From Tethya wilhelma (taxonomy: Eukaryota; Porifera; Demospongiae; Tethyida; Tethyidae), in NCBI GenBank assembly GCA_964030475.1, contig CAXIPT010000003.1:1412801-1476800 (forward strand): a DNA stretch of 64,000 nucleotides, written 5' to 3'. A program made the translations under genes and the position numbers. The first letter of the stretch is position 1, and every line of letters begins with the position of its first letter. Under the pieces are notes generated by a model, which was given only the letters and a program-made list of their open reading frames with translations, did not search any database and had not been told where the DNA came from. Below, piece by piece: positions 38,321 to 50,467 of this stretch.

Positions 38321-40351
38321 GAAGTCTTTTACCTGTCGATCTGCGGGTAAAACTGAGGGGCAGGTCACAGTCTACGATAAGACCCCTAATTTCTTGGACA
38401 AACGGAAGCGCGTAGTAAATAGCGGAAGCATGTCACAATGATGCTTTGTGGTCTATGAATATTGTTATCTCATGCGGCCAAACTACTGCACGTGGTATTG
38501 TGGTTACGTACACGTGGTCAATTTGCTAGCGCCGCCAAATGATGACGTCAAATAGGCAATTTTAATAAGCTGATTGACACTTTTTCTGATTTTCCAAGTT
38601 TGACATCTCCAAGGTGCAACGGTTTTTGGATTCCAGGTTCAAGATAAGTGTAGCTGTAGTATGCAGGAACTGGATTGTATAAGCTGCAGATTCAAAAACA
38701 TCGAGTACTGATTTGAACCATCTGTGAAGTTGATGAATATCATTAAATTTTTGTGAAGCCTTGAAATATCCCTAACAAAGATGGCTGCCTTTTCTTTATA
38801 ACTGTAGCGCATACAATAAAAACTTTAGTATGTTGTAGAACAAGTATAGGGCTACATTTCTATACCAGTTAGAGCTCTGTGGACCCTTCCTGGACCAAGT
38901 AAGTGCTTCTTGTTTACAGCGTTTTTTTCTGTTTTTGTGCAAGCTAGATTTCATTCATACTTTAGCTGTAGATTTGTTGCATTCAAATACTTACAGTTTT
39001 AGATGTATATAGTCATAAAAGCAACAGTACGGGTCTCATATATGCCCAGTACTAATTTCAACCATTTTCAAAGTAGTCACCTTCACGCTGAGGTAGCCAT
39101 CAAAACAGCTTTAGTATGCAACTTTTTTGTCTTACTATGTGGTAAATTTAGCATCAATCCAGAGCGCTTGACCTACTCTATTCAAATATCACAATGGTTT
39201 TAGCTGGTCCAGTTCTGAGTGTGAGCTAGAGCTGGTAGAAATACCTGCTTGTTTACAGCTGCCCACGTGTAGACGTGGGGTTAAATGCAGGAATGATTCC
39301 AATGACCTTTGACCTTTATATGACCTTTGACCCTAGTACTTTCCTGCATTTAGAGGGCCAACAGAGCTGTGGCTAAATGCAGGAATGTTTCCATGACCTT
39401 TGACCCAGGCAGTGGCCATGCAGGAATGTTTCCATTGCATGCAATATGGTTGTTTTTCCGTCCAGGTTTGTGAAATAATTGCCTGCCCTGGCCCCAAGCA
39501 ACTACTGAGCTAGCTACATTCTAACTTCAAGGTTGAGTTTCTTTATTTAACAGTGAATACACAATACAACATATCTATAAATGTTTATTATATTAATCCT
39601 GCATAGTGACAAGAGATAAATATTTCCTTCTTCAAGTTCACTTCCAAACTGAGCTTTACTGTGGCTTAGTAGTTCGACTTAGTGCTGAGTCGTTAAAAAC
39701 TGAAGGTAGCACTGTCATAATGACATGCATAGCTACTGGGGTATTATTAACAAAAAAAAAAAAAATGCTGTCAAATAGTCATCAGAATTACCATTATACA
39801 AAGGAGGGAGACTATTCAACACTGAAACTGATATTGAGCAGTCACTGAACTTCAACGGTGGTGTCTACAACTTCAGCTTGCCGCCGGACAATCCCTTTCT
39901 TTATTGCTAGCAATAGCCACTTAAATCTTGCCATGTTATACCTACAACACTGAATACTAAGACATTTGAAGAATTTCATATGCACAATAGCATAATTTGC
40001 CAATCAGCAACTCAGTGCAGCATGCTAGCTAGTGGGTTGCTGTTTGAATCATGAATTGATATTCCCACTGTTAATGGCCTATTTGCATGCTATGCTAATC
40101 TTTAAGCATTTAAAGTTTGATCATACCGATACTAAGACACAGACTCGAAGACTCGAGAAAGGAGCCATGCTTCCACACCTCAAAATACGTCCCACTGTCC
40201 AGCCATTTTATACTCCCTGAAGGTCAAAGGTCACTGGAAACATTCCTGCATTTAGTCGCTTTGCTATGTAGGGCCACTCCCTATTGCCCTGTAATGTCCA
40301 AGAAAATATATGTACGACTTGAGTGAGTGGGAGTGTTCGTTATGAATCCCA
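38321..40351. other. Intergenic, mobile-element-derived sequence
   Basis: No gene recognised. Contains repeats of TGCAGGAATG(A/T)TTCCA-TGACCTTTGACC near 39285-39435 and an inverted copy near 40220-40258, so 39278-40258 may be a 1-kb inverted-repeat element. An open frame at 39606-39848 looks like chance. Confidence 0.5.
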
Positions 40352-43023
40352 CTATTTCTGGACACCATCTTCCGTTTGGAATGGAGCAACTATTCGAAGA
40401 TGTTCGAGTAGCTTGAGAAACTTATGTGAAATAAGAAGGCAGCTTGGCTATCGAATTGACCAACTCTTTCTAGATCCTCAAATGAAAATATACCTTTGTA
40501 CTTAAACTGATCGTAAGGCCTTTTTTAAACATTTCCAAATGTGAACGTCTTCACTAAGAGGTGAGTAACACTGTCGAATAGCACCTGAGGGTCTCTAATC
40601 ACGATGTCATCAAGATCAGGAGTGGGGAAGTGACGAATTAGGCCAATCTTTGTGTGAAGAAACCAGAGAGCGTGGTTCAATTCCTCATGAGTAGTTATGC
40701 CAGAAATCTTGAGCAATAGCAGAACATTGATCATAACTGATGATGCGATCTTGTATGCTTTGTTGACGAATAACAAGGCTGAAAATTAGCCAGTGTGCAG
40801 GATAGCTCATCTTAAACTCACCATGATGTACAGCTTGATCGACGCTTGATCGGATTTTTGCGAAGTCTGAATCATTTCCAGCAAAGTTGTTGACAGTGAA
40901 GATGAGTTGAGATGCACTGGAAAATACCACCAGGTCTTTATCGTAGTGGGCAGTGGACTTGATGACTTTTTGAAGGTAGTTGTCAATTTCCTTGATCTTT
41001 GATTCACGTGTAGCTGGGTCAAGCTGATCTTTGTGTGTGCCGACAATGAGGACTTTGGGTTTGAGTGGGGAACTCCTTGCCTGTGAACTATTGTATGTGA
41101 ATGTGCCCATTGAAGCTACACTGGCCAGGGTTTGAAGAATTGCCTCCTCTACAGTGAGTGTTGATTGATAGGGGTCTGACTGTCCACCATCAGGAAGACG
41201 ATACTCTATCGTGAACAACTCATGGAGGTCTTGAATGAGGCTAAAGGTGATGAAGAAAATAGAAGGACCGGATACCAACAGGGGAAGAACTGCTTGGAAC
41301 TCCATTTGGCCTCCTGTATCAGTGAGATAGAGAGTCCAAGATTTCTTCAAACGTTGATGAAGACTGGTCAATTGCTTTCCTTGGAGTGCATCTTTAAACA
41401 CTCCCTTTGGAGGTACATATCCTGATGGTGGGAAAAACTGCTTTATCTTATCTTTGAGTTGATGGGGAGGCAATATTGCACTGGGGACTGTGACATCTTC
41501 TGGTGCTGTAATAGAGCCACTGCTTGCATGAAGATTAAATTCTTGTGGATTGGGAGTGAAGAGTGTGGTAGACATTTGTTGTGGTCTGTCAGTGACACTT
41601 GTTGGGATTTCTGAAGCAAATTCGACCACTCTAATGGCTTCATCATTGTACAGAATTTTGTACCAGGTTGCTGAGTCAGCACTTACAGTTATGGAAGAAG
41701 ACTTTCTAACTTCAACTTGAATGACTCTATCAGCTACTCCAGTGCTAGGTGAGGTGGAGCTAGGCATTTCACCAGATAGTCGTGATAGCAAGGAGCTCTT
41801 TCCAGAGCCAGCTGGGCCAACAAATGCTATGTGTCCTACAATGTGTTCCAATTCACCCTTTTCTTGTATAGCCTTCTCGACAGCAGCAAGGTGTTCTTCA
41901 TCTATAATATTATATGTGTATAAGCATGAACAGTACAACAATTAATCATCAATACATTTGTACAGATGTATGGCTGAATATATTGACGTTAAGGTCACTA
42001 TATCTAGTATTAAATTGTTAGGCTAATAGGAATTTGATTTAGAATGTAGCCTCTATGGAGCACATCACTAACCTTCCTTAAGCTTTGATCTTCTCTTCAA
42101 CTTGGGATGTTGCCATGTTGTGGTTCGATTGATGTGATCAATATAAAAGACACGACCTTCAGGTGTCTCACGCTTCTCCCAGCCATCAGGAAGACTTGGC
42201 AACTCAGGACGTTCCCATCTTGTAGTACGAGTAGTGCGATTGGCATAAAAGACACGACCATCACCTGCCACCAACATGTCCCAGCCCTCAGGAAGGTTTG
42301 GATGTTGGGATGTTGTTTTGGAACCATGTTCATAATCAGTAAAATAGAATTTGGTGTTACCACTTGACACAACCATCTCCCATCCGTATGGTAAGCTTGG
42401 ATCATAATGATTAAAATAAAAGGGATGATCCTTATTGGTTGTACACATCTCCCAGCCTTTCGGCAGCCTAGGGTGTTTCCACATTGTTGTACCAGTGTTG
42501 TGATTGACGTAATAGTGACGACCATTTTTCGTTCTGTGTACTTCCCAGCCCTCTGGCAAGTTGGGATGCTTCCACTCTGTCTCACGGTTGTAATGATCAA
42601 CATAAATGAAACCCTTTGATGTCTTTCGTATCACGCCACTCCTCTCAGCTGGCAAATTTGGATGTCTCCATGTTCTCAAAGAAGTATGTTCATTTGTTTG
42701 CTTATAAACAAAGTTACCTTGTTCTGTTAAACACATCTCCCAGCTCTTTGGCAAGCTTGGGTCCTGAAAGGGAATAAAACAAAGTCAAGAGAAAAGTTAA
42801 AACAAACTATTATAGTGATCAGACTGACACAATATTGTCAAATTATTGTATAATTTAGCAAATTTACAAAATTATACTATGAATCTATGGTAAGTAGTAG
42901 TCATGGGTAACTGCAAATTCAGATCATGTTATTTATGTATACACTTATAATTACTGAGTAAAACTTTTCTCTAATCTGGCTGGCCAGAAGAGCACCAAAT
43001 CTAAACTTTTCTGGTGGATCCAT
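40352..43023 (-). pseudogene. Truncated WW-array ROCO gene without Death domain
   Basis: First exon 42955-43023 (MDPPEKFRF...EKFYS, donor GTAATT), WW-array exon 42073-42763 (open, seven WW-like units), Roc-COR exon 41901 down to about 40352. Roc is intact ([25 protein letters not shown]). Within COR a 1-bp insertion near 40706 shifts the frame, an extra block near 40440-40450 and a further indel near 40522-40530 follow, and similarity ends at about 40352. The second COR half, linkers and Death domain are missing. A truncated WW-Roc protein could still be made. Downstream 38321-40351 shows mobile-element sequence, which may mark the break. Confidence 0.82.
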
Positions 43024-43305
43024 GCTCACTGAGTCTTTCTTGAGTGGGTGTGTCCATCAGTTAGGTGCGCGCTTTATATCTAAAATTCGCGCGTAGCATT
43101 GTTGATCACAGAGTGTGTCGACCTATTACCTTACCAGGCTTGCAACAGCAACAATATTTATGTGGACCATGCACAACAGCAATTTTTTTACAATGATACG
43201 CAAAATTTAATCACAGACAGTGAACCACAATTATTATACTAATCATATATTATGCTACTGTACAAAAATATATATAAAACAATATCATTGTTAGACATAC
43301 AGAAA

Positions 43306-46300
43306 TTACTGAACTTTGAATTCTAGTCTGACTTCTTGTGCCTTCGACTTGTATCCAAGACTCTCCAGAGCCTCCACCAGTGTCTCAAAGGAAGGAGGTG
43401 GGCTGGTCTGGTCCAACCACTCTCCTAGCATAGCACGAAGACAATCTCTCGACATACAATGGTTATCACGCTCAATCCTGTCTAGTGAGTGAGAGGGAAC
43501 TAAAAGGAGAGTTCCAATATTCTTCCAGTCACTGGCAACTGGTAGGAGAAGACGGAAGGACTTGGAGTGAAGGTGAGAGACATCTGTGAATGAACAGAGA
43601 TTTCAACAGTCTAACAGCACATGCAAAAGATCCTAGTCTGAAATAACAACATGATCAGCTCTGCTGAATACACAAATAAACTTACTAGCGCTCTGGGATT
43701 GTCTAGATAATGAGAGCTCCAAATCTTCATACTGTATGTTTCAATAAAAGAACATTACAATGTAACAGTGTGCCAGCTGCAGTGACTATAGGAGCAGTAA
43801 TAAAACAACACACTCACTTTTATAGGACAACTCTTTCTTGGTGGTAAGTGGGTGGATGCCTCATCTTCAATGGTGGAAGCTATGTAAACAAACAAACACA
43901 AAATCAGCTGGTGTTTACAACACAATAATCCACTATAAATTACTGCTACATGTACAGCAAGTGCAAAGTGTGTATAGCTATGTAAACTGACCTTTCATTT
44001 GTCCAAACCAAATGCTGTAATTCTCAGGTAAGGGGGATGCGACTATTACCCCTGATCGTTTACACAATATGAAATTGTCTACCGAGTCTAATTCATGTTC
44101 AGTATCTCTCGTGAACGTAACAGGATGTTGACCATTGCTCTGAACACAGTCCGAGTCTTGACAATAGAAGCTGAGAGAGTGGTCTGCATCTGACGTGAGA
44201 TTCATATCAGACGATACTTTTGTAATACCAGTTTCAAAACTTTGACGGACTTCAGAACACACACTCTGAACAGGACATCGCTTAACTGATCTACATTTCT
44301 CCTCACGGCTATGGACCAGCTCCAGGTAGGTGGGGTGGATCTTCAAAGTGATGATATCGTAAAGACTGACACGAAACGAAACTTGGTCTCTGAAGATTTG
44401 ATCTGTTTGAAGTTCCCATTTGAACTTCAACATCATTTCATTGGTGAGTAGATACACAATGAGAGCTCCAGCAAGGCCTTTGGGGCAGTACCCACATTTA
44501 AACGTCATCAGTAGAGGAGGGGTGGCTGAGTTCTCAGGAGTAGCTGGAGGTTGATGAAAATCACAGACTTTTGAATGGGCTAGAACACAGGGGATGAAGT
44601 ACTTCTGGACACCATCTTCTGTTTGGAATGGAGCAACTATTCGAAGATGTTCGAGTAGCTTGAGAAAATTGCACGGAGAAAGAAGGTTTTCAAATTGACC
44701 GACTCTTTCTAGATCTTCAAATGAGAATATACCTTTGTGCTTAAATTGATCGTAAGGCCTTCTGGAAACATTACTGAATGTGAATGTGTTCACTAAGAGG
44801 TGAGTGATACTGTCAAAAAGCACCTGAGGATCTCTAATCACGATGTCGTCAAGATCAGGAGTGGGGAAGTGACGAACAAGGCCAATCTTTGTGTGAAGAA
44901 ACCAGAGAGCATGGTTCAATTCCTCACTAGTGGATATGCCACAATCTTGAGCAATAGCAAAACACTGATCATAACTGATGATGCGATCTCGTATACTTTG
45001 TTGACGAATAACAAGACTAAAGATTAGCCAGTGTGCAGGATAGCTCATTTTAAAATCACCATGATGTACAGCTTGATCAACGCTTGATCGGATTTTTGCG
45101 AAGTCTGAATCATTTCCAGCAAAGTTGTTGACAGTGAAGATGAGTTGAGACTCACTGGAAAACACCACCAGGTCTTTGTCATAGTGGGCAGTGGACTTGA
45201 TGACCTTCTGAAGGTAGTCGTCAATTTCCTTGATCTTTGATTCACGTGTAGCTGGGTCAAGCTGATCTTTGTGTGTGCCGACAATGAGGACTTTAGGTTT
45301 GAGTGGAGAACTCCTTGCCTGTGAACTATTGTATATGAACGCACCCATTGAAGCTACACTGGCGAGGGTTTGAAGAATAGCCTCCTCTACAGTGAGTGTT
45401 GATTGATAAGGGTCTGACCGTCCACCATCAGGAAGACGATACTCTATTGTGAACAACTTATGGAGGTCTTGATTGAGGCAAAAAGTGATAAAGAAAATTG
45501 AAGGACCAGATACCAACAGGGGAAGAACTGCTTGGAACTCCATTTGGCCTCCTGTATCAGTGAGATAGAGAGTCCAAGATTTCTTTAAACGTTGACGAAG
45601 ACTGGTCAATTGCTTTCCTTGGAGAGCTTCTTTGAATACTCCTTTGGGAGGTACGTATCCAACTGGGGGAGAAAGGTCATCTTCAATTTGAGGTTTAGGC
45701 GTATCGTGAACTAGAGTAGAGGCACCTTCATTATCAAGATCTGAGGGATGGCTTTTGTCACCACTGTTAATATGAGGGACATTCCCTGTTGCTTTCTTTG
45801 GGACAGGAACTGCAGATGCTGTATTTTCAGTGATGCTTGAAGGTATTTCAGAGGCAAATTCAATTACTCTAATAGCTTCATCACTGTAGAGGATTTTATA
45901 CCAAGTTGCTGAGTCAGCACTCACAGTTATGGAAGAAGATCTTCTAACTTCTACTTGAATGACTCTATCAGCTACTCCAGTGCTAGGTGAGGTGGAGCTA
46001 GGCATTTCACCAGATAGTCGTGACAGCAAGGAGCTCTTTCCAGAGCCAGCTGGGCCAACAAATGCTATGTGTCCTACAATGTGTTCCAATTCACCCTTTT
46101 CTCGTATAGCCTTTTCAAGAGCAGCAAGGTGATCTTTGTCTAGAATATCATATTATAGGTAGAAAAAGTACAATAAAAAGTTAATCATATAATTTCAACA
46201 TGCAACATTTGTCGAGTAACAAAATCAATGTCCTTGGTTAAAGTTAGCTATCAAGTTAACTTTAGTTTAGAAATAACCTGTATATGGATCACATATTATC

Positions 46301-48584
46301 ACTCACCTTCTTTATGGTTTGTTCTCCTCTTCAACTTAGGATGTTGCCAAGTTGTGGTTCGATTGATGTGATCAATATAAAAGGTACGACCTTCAGGTGT
46401 CTCACGCTCCTCCCAGCCCTCAGGAAGGTCTGGTAACTTGGGAGTTTTCCATGTTGTAGTACGAGTGGCATGATTGGCATAAAACATACGACCATCATCT
46501 GCTACACGCATGTCAAAGCCCTCAGGAAGGTTTGGATGTTGGGATGTTGAAATATTTTCGTACAGAGTAAATTTGAACGGAGATAATTTACATGTAGTTT
46601 CTGGCATATACATCTCCCATCCCTCCGGTAAGCTTAGATCATAATGATTGAAATAATAGGGATTTCCTTCGTTTGTCAATAGCATCTCCCAGCCTAATGG
46701 TAGATTAGGATGCTTCAAGGTTGTTATATGTTCTTTACTGTTGACATAATAATGACGACCACCTTTTGTTGTGTGTACTTCCCAGCCCTTTGGCAAGTTA
46801 GGATGAATCCATTCCGTTTCACGGTTTTTATGATCAACATAAACAAAACCATTTGGTGTCTTTCGTATACCACCTCTCTTAGGTACAATTGGAGGTTTCC
46901 ATGTTCTTGTGTGGTCTTCGTTGAACTTATAAACGAAACGACCCTCTTTTGTTAAATACATCTCCCAGCCCATTGGCAAGCATGGGTCCTGTAAAGCAAA
47001 TTTAAATGAAAAACAAACTTAAAGGCACTGTGTCACTATGTGCAGTAGACAGGAAGTTACTAGAAATATCAAATATGACCAGAAACCTTACAATTTAAGT
47101 ACACTTATGTGAGCTACTACATGAAGGCACCATTTGTGCACAAGCTCCGAAACATTCATTGTGACAACCAGTGATATAATATCCTGTGTAAAGAGTGATC
47201 CTAGTTAGTTACCGTATAGCGGATATTTTTCGGGGGGTAAAACTTTCGTGGTCTTTGAAAATTTCGCTGATTCGTGGAAAAAATTTCGTGGTCACGTATA
47301 CGGCACGTATGGATTAACCACACCCCAGCCTCTATTCGTGGTAAATATTTCGTGGTTTGTCAGTCAACCACGAAAACCACGAAAATTTTACCCCCCCCGA
47401 AAAATACCCGCTATACAGTATATCAATACTATGAGTACTATATGAGGGCACGGTATCAAGGAAACTAACTTAGAGTAACCTAAAGTCTATTCGCGTTCAC
47501 TTGAGCCCAGGAAGTAGTGTGGTTTTGCTTAAGTACAGCTTTACCACATTTGTGGTTAATGGAATGTCTGTACCTTATGTATGGGGCATATGCGTAACTT
47601 TTGAATAGTACCAAACGAATGTACGTGAAAATTGCAATCGAATGGTATCTAAAATAGAGCGATTCATAGATATACGGCCAAGTTATGAAGAAATTTTAAG
47701 GCTCAAGTGAACGGGAATAGACTTTAGACACACACCGACACAGCCATACAACTCTGTGATGAACTGACAGCTAGCCACACAACTCTGTGATGACTCTAGC
47801 TACACAACTTTGTGATGATTCAGTGATGATGAAACAGCATAAGTCACAGACTATGAACCAGATGAACAATGCTATGATTGTGTATCAGTGTACAGGAATG
47901 GCTATCATAGTGTCCGATACTGATCTACATATTTTAAGTGGTAAACTAGCTATGGTTGGGCTACCTTAATGAATAACATACAGCTTAGCTTAGCTATCTG
48001 GCGGCCAGGCCACACTGAAAAATCAATCACATTTAATTTGTACACTTACCAATCACATTGCATGATGCCACATAATTATGCAGTAGAGTTCACTAGCAAC
48101 TTGAACTGGCACTGTGACACTGCCCGGCATGTGACATGCATACATTTGGAAGTACTGGCATACAAGTAGGACTCTATGAGGCTATCAGAGCTATAGCCAG
48201 GCCTGCTATGAGGATTGATACAAAAATTAACTTGCAATCAATTGAGTGAGTTACCTGTGTAAGCAGCTAAGCCAACTGAAGCAAGCTGTACATTATATCC
48301 AGAGTGACAGTGTAGTTTCTGAGATTTAACGCTTTTGTGCTTCTCTGAACGCTTAATTAGGCTTCGAAACCGCACCCATCATCACGCCCAATGTATAGTG
48401 TGCGTTATCTAGAAATACAGTTGGATTGCATGGGCTCAGTCCATGCAGAAGCTACACTGATCATGATGAGACTGCTCTGACAGCGTTTACAAGATTCTAC
48501 ACATCAAATTTCAAGATTATCTCGATTTCATGAACGTAATTACCTTCCATTTTGTCTCTAGACTCTAGAGCTGCCATTCTTCAG

Positions 48585-48671
<87 letters not shown>

Positions 48672-49854
48672 CAAAATGACTACCGTAATCCTCGTGCACG
48701 TGCTATGTACGTGCACGAGGCTTAATAACAGCTAACCACATAGTTACTATTACACGAGTAGTAACAAATGCACAGTACACGGAGCAAGTACGCAAACATG
48801 CATGATTTTGGACCAAAAACATCACGATTTCTATTTTTAAATGACTATATAATGACACAGTTCCATTAAATATTAATCATCTATGGCCTGGAACTTTAAA
48901 GTAGAGACTTTGTAGGAGACATACTCATAATCATGTGGTTAGCTGAGACATAATGAGAATTTTATACATCATACACATACTTATAAATAATGTGTTTTAA
49001 AAAAATTAACTTAGTTTATCGTACATGACCGTTGACCTCTAATAGATTACTATACAAAGCAAAAAAAAATGCACTCCAGTGATATTTTGCCATATCAGCC
49101 GTGTTGCACGTGAGAAAGCCATATCAGTGATGTAACTCACGAGAATAAGTTTTTTGTTTTTTTTATGAGTGATTGCACACAAGAGTCTCTGAGATCTGTC
49201 TTTGCTACGCTGGTAAGTAAAATTTGACACTTGTAATAGCTATTAGCATAATAGAATGGAAAGAATGGTAGTATTATTACTATCTAAATCACAGTGTTAT
49301 ATATGATAAATCCCTTATCGCTGTAGTGACCATATCAGACTACTACTATTAGCCTCGTTCCCAGGCTCTCACCTTTGACCTTACACTCACGGTAAGGAAG
49401 GAGAGAGCCTGGTCGGAAATATCACGTGAATGACGTGGGGATAGACACTAGGGTAGACACGTCCTTTGACCTCTGCAAGCTGCAGCGAGTCTGAACTAAC
49501 ACTGCTACCGTTTATAAATTGATTTAAGCTGCCCAAACCATGAAAATAAGCAAGGTAAGTACAGTAAAATTACTTACTTTCAAGTTGTTTATGCTAGGCG
49601 CTCGTAAAACGGCACGATCGCGACAGAGGTCAAAGGTCATGTCTACCTTTGCGTCATCAATGACGAAATTCACGTGATATTTCTGACCAGGCTCTCTCCT
49701 TCCTTACCGTGAGTGTAAGGTCAAAGGTGAGAGCCTGGGAACGAGGCTAACTACTATAGTGATAAGTTTATAGTAAGCATGCAGACTATCGATCAGTATG
49801 ATCTAGTCTAAGGGGATATTATGCAACAATGCAACAAACCACAGATGAATGTGG

Positions 49855-49888
<34 letters not shown>

Positions 49889-50425
49889 CACCTACTGGCA
49901 TGGGTCCCAGCTCCTCCACCTCCATGTTCCTTAGTCTCTCATTGGCCGTTTTGGGGTGGTCCCACGTCGTAGTGCGGGTGTTATGGTCAACGTAAAAGGG
50001 ACGACCCTCTTTTCTATATCTCTTCTCCCAACCTGGAGGCAGGTCTGAATCCTGACATGGGAATGGGACATAGAACAATGAGTAAACAGAGCTTCTACAT
50101 ACTTGAGTATACATGTACATATAATTACTATTATAAGATAAGAATAAACAAAATTAATATTAGTTTTAAAATTAATGGCATAGTATTAATTTTGAGCTAG
50201 CTACTGCCAATATTTAATTGCCAAACACCTTAGTAAAACGTTGCCATCAGGTTATACATTTGAATTTGATGACCTTTACCAATCAATGTCACTGAATATG
50301 TGCATGCAAGTGCCCATACTACTGTCTATGACAGAACACAGCCACTGGAGTGTTCACTCCAAACTTGAATCCTCTAGTTAAGCCTCGGCATGTGCAAAGC
50401 ATGTGCAGAGGATTACGGTAGTCGT

Positions 50426-50467
<42 letters not shown>

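Noticed and set aside
39606..39848. Open frame of 80 codons
   Set aside because: No domain, low complexity, inside probable mobile-element sequence.
48541..48576. ATG exon candidate ([11 protein letters not shown]) on the minus strand before a GTAATT donor, as first exon of the intact ROCO gene
   Set aside because: Its donor is phase 1, but the WW exon needs a phase-0 partner; 52814-52843 fits phase and family pattern.
50423..50463. (TGTC)n tract as a regulatory array
   Set aside because: Plain tetranucleotide microsatellite.
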